From an uncultured Nitrospirota bacterium (GTDB lineage Bacteria; Nitrospirota; Nitrospiria; Nitrospirales; UBA8639): a stretch of DNA of 61,239 nt. Location: positions 1 through 61,239 of the forward strand of contig CAKZPV010000023.1 in the NCBI GenBank assembly GCA_937139405.1, in the 5' to 3' direction. Made by a program: the position numbers and the translations under genes. How positions within the stretch are numbered: the stretch's first letter is position 1; each line of letters opens with the position of its first letter. The notes under the pieces were generated by a model. The model was not told the origin of the DNA, made no database searches, and saw nothing but the letters and a program-made list of their open reading frames with translations. Shown here piece after piece: positions 57,031 through 61,239 of the stretch.

Positions 57031-59445
57031 TTATTTCGCTGCCCAGCCAGTATTTCCAGTTCCACTTTCTTTCACATAAAATGACGTTCCAGCACCTCCG
57101 TCCGATCGATGGAATGTAGACCCCACGCCAGCCGTTACCGCACTTTCTGGACTTCCTGAGCCGGTTACAATCCTAATGTCATTGGTTTCGTCTAGCGTTA
57201 GATCTGAAGTAATTAATACCGTACCATCCAATTGAATATCAAAGGTCCCATTGTCGGTATCTGATCCAATTAGTACCTCACCACCTCCGGTTAATTTGAT
57301 CAATACTGGATTTCCTGTACCACCTTGAAATATAATATCATCATTCGATCCTACACCCCCTTGAATCGTGAAATCATTACTACTAACCGATCCGAACGTT
57401 ATTTGGTTAGATCCATCTAAGGCAAGCATATTCATAGGTGATCCGCCTGCATCATATATAGCATACGCCCTGCCATTTGCGAGACGCATACCCACCTGGG
57501 AATAGATATATCCATTAGACTGTAGAGTACCGCGGCCGTAATTCGTAGCAGTACCGACACTCACTATTCCACCACCCGTGAAATAGATATTATTTCCGTC
57601 CTGATCTATATTTCTATGCCCTGTTATTGGTGCGTCATCTGTAAAGAAAGTCGGGAACCATAGATCACCTCCGATATATGATTTCGGTGTGCTTGAAAAA
57701 CCTTTGCTTCCTGCGATCATGGTTAGCTTAGAAGTATCAGCCAATCCTTTGAGATCGTATACAAAGTTGGTTCCTGTGCGCTCCATGTTGTTAATCCAGG
57801 ATATTGGGCCTGTGTTCGCTGTCGTATTGAGACTGAAACCCACATTGATGAAGTAGCAATCCTCGACAATCAACCTGGATGCATAGTCAACCTTAATGGC
57901 TGGATTGTTCGGATCACCACCCGATTGAGGTGTAATCTTAGTATTAGATATCTGATATGTTGGATGCACCGCACCTGAAGGAAACTTGCTACCTAGGTCA
58001 AAGATGGCTGCCGTCTTAGTGTTATTGAGTGGAATGTCTTCGGTATACCCACCACGTAATTGAAACCAATTATTCTCTGCGATCACCGCACTGGAATCGA
58101 TAGATTCCATTATTAATTCTGTAGCGACTAATCCCATGCTTGCGCTATCTTGCTTCAGTCCTATATCGGCTGCTGTGATCCAGCACTTATGCAATGTGGT
58201 TGTGGTTCCTTGGATGTTGGACGTATATGCATGTATGCCAATGTCTTCAATATGCTTGATTCTAATTTCCCTGATTTCAGTATTGATGCTTGCCGACATA
58301 CGAATACCATCTTTGAAATACCTATCGCCAACACCTCCATCAATTGTTATTCTCTCAAATAGAGGAGCGTTTGGATGAATTAATTGAACCGCACAAGAAG
58401 CAGGCGAAAGAGCCTGGATATGCATGTTAGTTAGACCAATACTACTATGATAGCTCGATGTCGAATCGATCACAAAAACCGGCTTACTAGCGTCGTTCAA
58501 GTCAGCTAATATCATCGAACCGACCTTACCGTTTAAATCGCCTCCTGTGGTCGCTGTGCCCTTAAAATGAATATTTGGCTTTATGCGTACACTATCAGTT
58601 AAGGTGACCGTATCGGGTAGGTTTATTCGGTAGGCATCTCCGATTTCATAACACCAATCCCTCGCACGTCTCAATACCACCTCACCGGCTTCTGATCCCT
58701 TGTCGAAATGGCTGTATTGGTATTCCAACCCATCAGCAAGCAAATAGGCATAACTGCCACCTGTGGGCACCAACGTAATTGAATCGATAGTATAACCTAC
58801 TATGCCAGTTGACTTGACTAAGTACTTGGCACCTGTCGTGCGTCGCTCAATTATAGAATTGTTTGGGAATGTCTGAGAATATATATCTGCCAGGTCGTCA
58901 ACAAAAAAGGATCTGAAGTTCTCAAGACTCTGAATGTCAACTCTATGAACACCTAAGCTGTCAATGTTCCTTTGAATAACAACTTCGTTTGCAATGTGCC
59001 TCAATAAGTGAGCGGCGAGCGTATCAGTAGTAATCGTGCTATCTGCAAAACCTGTGATAATTACCGTGTTACCGTTATCAATCGTAAGGCTGTCGTTTGA
59101 ATAGGTAAGGTTTTGAGCTGGAACACCCGAAATAATAGAATCCCGAAGCCATGCAAGTAATGTATCGGACGGAACAATAGATTCTCTAGTACTATTTCCG
59201 TCTTGATTCATCACATAGAAACCATAAGTTTCAATGCTATCCTTTGAATCATGAGCCCATGCGAAGTATGGGATAACTCTCAACGCTGCGGGTGTAAGTG
59301 GATCACTTAAAACTTCATCCATAGATGACATCTTAAATCGCTTATCCACTTCGACTAATATATCATCCTTGATCTTCTCAACTTGATCTTGACTGACTTC
59401 ACAAGCAGCAATGATCAATATCAATGCAAAAATTAAATACCTCAT
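57031..59445 (-). CDS. Tailspike-like protein with lipoprotein signal (804 aa)
   Basis: N-terminus RYLIFALILIIAACEVSQ looks like a lipoprotein signal with lipobox IAAC. The middle, about 250-580, has repeating beta-strand patterns (GLTNMHIQALSPAS, ERITIDGGVG, EIRIKHIEDIGIHAY, VEDCYFINVG) typical of a right-handed beta-helix as in tailspikes. The end (FHRSDGGAGTSFYVKESGTGNTGWAAK) resembles C-terminal tips of phage spikes. A lipid-anchored or exported form would be at odds with ordinary assembly in the cytoplasm. Coupled to the 106-residue gene by ATGA. Confidence 0.72.
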   Translation of the reverse strand: MRYLIFALILIIAACEVSQDQVEKIKDDILVEVDKRFKMSSMDEVLSDPLTPAALRVIPYFAWAHDSKDSIETYGFYVMNQDGNSTRESIVPSDTLLAWLRDSIISGVPAQNLTYSNDSLTIDNGNTVIITGFADSTITTDTLAAHLLRHIANEVVIQRNIDSLGVHRVDIQSLENFRSFFVDDLADIYSQTFPNNSIIERRTTGAKYLVKSTGIVGYTIDSITLVPTGGSYAYLLADGLEYQYSHFDKGSEAGEVVLRRARDWCYEIGDAYRINLPDTVTLTDSVRIKPNIHFKGTATTGGDLNGKVGSMILADLNDASKPVFVIDSTSSYHSSIGLTNMHIQALSPASCAVQLIHPNAPLFERITIDGGVGDRYFKDGIRMSASINTEIREIRIKHIEDIGIHAYTSNIQGTTTTLHKCWITAADIGLKQDSASMGLVATELIMESIDSSAVIAENNWFQLRGGYTEDIPLNNTKTAAIFDLGSKFPSGAVHPTYQISNTKITPQSGGDPNNPAIKVDYASRLIVEDCYFINVGFSLNTTANTGPISWINNMERTGTNFVYDLKGLADTSKLTMIAGSKGFSSTPKSYIGGDLWFPTFFTDDAPITGHRNIDQDGNNIYFTGGGIVSVGTATNYGRGTLQSNGYIYSQVGMRLANGRAYAIYDAGGSPMNMLALDGSNQITFGSVSSNDFTIQGGVGSNDDIIFQGGTGNPVLIKLTGGGEVLIGSDTDNGTFDIQLDGTVLITSDLTLDETNDIRIVTGSGSPESAVTAGVGSTFHRSDGGAGTSFYVKESGTGNTGWAAK

Positions 59446-59762
59446 TTCTTCCTTTTTAGAATTGATTTATGAGTGATGGGTCCCATTTCTTCGGGCTTTA
59501 TTCCGTGGGATCTAGCAATCAAATTAATTTGATATTCAAGGGCATCTAATTCTTGCCTCAATTGAATCCACCTTGATACGATCTTGGCAAAATCCTCCTG
59601 GATGTATGGCGCCAATGGAACGGTATCAAAGATTGGTGCCGCTAATTGTTTATTGGTCAATTCCCTTGCCTTTTGGGCGGCTTCCGAGTAATCCTGTGCA
59701 TTGAGTGGTATGATTACTGTGCAACATGCGATTAAGCAAAAAAATATAATTGAATATCTCAT
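59442..59762 (-). CDS. Small exported protein of fibre module (106 aa)
   Basis: Signal peptide RYSIIFFCLIACCTVIIPLNAQ with Gln at the cleavage site; an alternative lipobox LIAC exists. The mature part is an alpha-helical coiled coil (YSEAAQKARELTNKQ, RWIQLRQELDALEYQINLIARSHG). It could be a chaperone or linker of fibre or spike. ATGA overlaps on both ends. Confidence 0.6.
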   Translation of the reverse strand: MRYSIIFFCLIACCTVIIPLNAQDYSEAAQKARELTNKQLAAPIFDTVPLAPYIQEDFAKIVSRWIQLRQELDALEYQINLIARSHGIKPEEMGPITHKSILKRKK

Positions 59763-59854
59763 TTCGTGATAAATAATTTTGGTCGTGATACCTGAATCAT
59801 GGCAAAGTCTGAACAGGCAAATAGAATTAATATTGAGATCGTCAAAACCTTCAT
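59759..59854 (-). CDS. 31-aa micro-lipoprotein
   Basis: Reads KVLTISILILFACSDF with lipobox LFAC after a hydrophobic segment, then a short tail. Its start overlaps the fibre stop as ATGA, and its stop overlaps the next start as ATGA. If processed, the mature lipopeptide has only about 17 residues. Confidence 0.55.
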   Translation of the reverse strand: MKVLTISILILFACSDFAMIQVSRPKLFITK

Positions 59855-61239
59855 TTCTTTTCTATATCTATTGTGATTTTAATCCCGTCCTTATCAATTA
59901 CTGGCACGGATAAGCCAGCCGGTTTCACTTGATTTAGGAGAGCATTTTCAAGGGCAAGCAATCGATCTTCCTGCTTGGCAACAATGGCCTCTAATACTTC
60001 TTTATCTTTTATTAATTGCTGGACTGCAGCTGTCGTGTATGTTTGTGCCCCATCAACTGACATTGTCAACATTCCAGTTGATTTCGAGGCCATAACCTCA
60101 TGTGGAAAGACAGATTGGTATTCCTGTGCAATATATCCGTGGTATATTCTGTCTTCCATACCGGAGGCATTTATTAGACTATCCTTGTATCTAAAATTGA
60201 CCGGTCGCAAAGACCTCAAAACAGTGTATGGATCTTCGATTGTTGTGATGTCCCGTTTAACTCTTTGATCTGAAAGTGATGACCAAGATCCACCACCCGT
60301 CTTACCTGCTGTCCCGTTAACCTCTAGGTCATAGGTCAGACTAGAACCTCCATTGACAGAAAAATATCCAGTAGCCCAAGCATATGTATTGGCGTCAAGC
60401 TGAATGTTATTGGTTCCGGCCCTTATGATGACAACATCATCCGCAAGGATCTGTATGTCGTCATCTGCTGCATTTCTGGCTGAGATATAAATATCCCCGT
60501 TATCATCGAATTGAATATATTGGTCATTGTCGCTTGGTGTGGCGTCCAATAGTAATTCATGGCCTATTGATGGACCATTTGTTGTACTACTCTGGATCTC
60601 AAGTTGGTCGTCTGGAGCATTTCCTATAAATGCCTCATTATTAATTGTGCTGACTGTGCTTGTGATGCTTTCCTGTGTAGCACTACCAACCAACATCGAT
60701 ATCTGACTAGAAGTAAAATTGATCGACTCACCAGAAGCATTATCAAAATTGTAACTATTCGGGAAAGTCATTCCCCCCGTATCGTCTATGTCAAGGCTGG
60801 CACCAATGAAAAGCGTATTGTTACCATCGTTCCATTGAAAATCGTTGTCTTGATCTGCTACATCAGACCCTTGACCGTACACAATATTTGTATTTGTAAT
60901 AACAGTACCTAATTCGTCAGCACCACCTGACCCCGAATAATTTATCGTGACCGTGTTGCCAGACCTTGATGTGGTAATATCGGTCCCACCTGTGATAGAT
61001 ATCGTTTCTCCGTCTGTGATCTCCGTTGCTGCGGTACCGTCTGCATCCCAAAAGAAGGAAGTCATACCGACATTGTCTACATTATCAGCAAAGCCAGCTG
61101 GTATACTCCCTAAATCAGACCATAAGACTTGTTGCCACCTGACCTCGTCACCTGTGAACCATTTCAATACCTGGCCAGATGCACCAAGGCCACCTAAAAA
61201 ATCCTTTATGCCGTCATTAAATCTTGCTGCTGAATTAAA
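59851..61239 (-). CDS. Tail fibre protein, C-terminal part with S74 chaperone domain
   Basis: This is the continuation of the gene that starts at 3068; the last 77 bases duplicate positions 1-77. A TTG at 61167 could be mistaken for a start, but it is internal and reads as Leu in the context GQVLKWFTGDE. The last 140 residues form a peptidase S74 (intramolecular chaperone auto-processing) domain. It begins SDQRVKRDI, with the expected Ser-Lys pair at about S1320 and K1325, and includes the HGYIAQEYQSVFPHEV segment and a terminal coiled coil. In known family members this domain trimerises the fibre and then cleaves itself off. The stop overlaps the start of a 31-codon lipoprotein gene as ATGA. 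Confidence 0.88.
   Translation of the reverse strand, partial: FNSAARFNDGIKDFLGGLGASGQVLKWFTGDEVRWQQVLWSDLGSIPAGFADNVDNVGMTSFFWDADGTAATEITDGETISITGGTDITTSRSGNTVTINYSGSGGADELGTVITNTNIVYGQGSDVADQDNDFQWNDGNNTLFIGASLDIDDTGGMTFPNSYNFDNASGESINFTSSQISMLVGSATQESITSTVSTINNEAFIGNAPDDQLEIQSSTTNGPSIGHELLLDATPSDNDQYIQFDDNGDIYISARNAADDDIQILADDVVIIRAGTNNIQLDANTYAWATGYFSVNGGSSLTYDLEVNGTAGKTGGGSWSSLSDQRVKRDITTIEDPYTVLRSLRPVNFRYKDSLINASGMEDRIYHGYIAQEYQSVFPHEVMASKSTGMLTMSVDGAQTYTTAAVQQLIKDKEVLEAIVAKQEDRLLALENALLNQVKPAGLSVPVIDKDGIKITIDIEKK
61163..61239. repeat. Right copy of 77-bp terminal redundancy
   Basis: Exact copy of positions 1-77. Removing one copy closes a 61,162-bp circle and joins the two parts of the large fibre gene in frame. 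Confidence 0.95.

Noticed and set aside
59851-61167. A separate 438-residue protein starting at TTG 61167
   Set aside because: The frame continues through the terminal redundancy to 3068; the TTG is an internal Leu codon.
1-61239. CRISPR array, rRNA, complete tRNA, insertion sequence
   Set aside because: No regularly spaced repeats, no rRNA-like stretches, no full cloverleaf and no transposase motif were found by reading both strands.

Overview
This window is a complete circular phage genome cut open inside one gene. Its first and last 77 bases are identical, so the circle is 61,162 bp. The open frame running off the left edge on the minus strand continues in the same frame at the right edge. 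The gene content is that of a temperate, long-tailed (siphovirus-like) phage: large serine recombinase, two CI-like repressors, terminase, HK97-type head genes, an 850-residue tape measure, fibres and a lysis cassette. The host is most likely a Bacteroidota, perhaps Cytophagales-like. Supporting signs are signal peptides ending in Ala/Gly-Gln, many short lipoproteins, few Shine-Dalgarno sequences, promoters of the TTG-N19/20-TAnnTTTG type, and a TPR/LytS-type sensor gene.

Nearly all genes are on the minus strand and are read from high to low coordinates. From 45.9 to 28 kb lie small early genes, a recombination set (DnaQ-like exonuclease, annealing protein, YqaJ-type nuclease), replication-associated genes, an SSB-like protein, a DUF1064 nuclease and the serine integrase. 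A lone HEPN-like gene follows at 27.2-27.9 kb. Terminase (27.1-25.0 kb) is followed by a gene pair probably joined by a -1 frameshift, then an HNH gene. From 23.1 to 11.4 kb there are about thirty small, mostly uncharacterised genes. The tail genes run from 11.2 kb to the left edge, and the fibre genes continue from the right edge to 57.0 kb. Lysis genes (holin-like proteins, a metzincin-like protein, an amidase) fill 56.8-53.3 kb. Head genes follow at 53.2-46.3 kb in the order decoration-like protein, protease/scaffold, major capsid, portal, connectors.

The plus strand carries repressor A (35.3 kb), a degenerate histidine kinase (36-37.8 kb), membrane and secreted accessory proteins (38.1-40.1 kb), repressor B (40.6 kb), a small XRE protein (46.0 kb) and one 47-residue membrane protein (12.2 kb).

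Four observations stand out. (1) A 16-bp palindrome, TAAACTA-WW-TAGTTTA, lies inside several promoters around the genome and probably defines the phage repressor regulon. (2) Consecutive products of the fibre module all start with export signals. (3) A run of nine A/T at 23738-23746 joins two open frames by an apparent -1 shift. (4) The sensor kinase beside repressor A has lost its phospho-acceptor histidine. All family calls come from motifs read by eye; no database search was possible.
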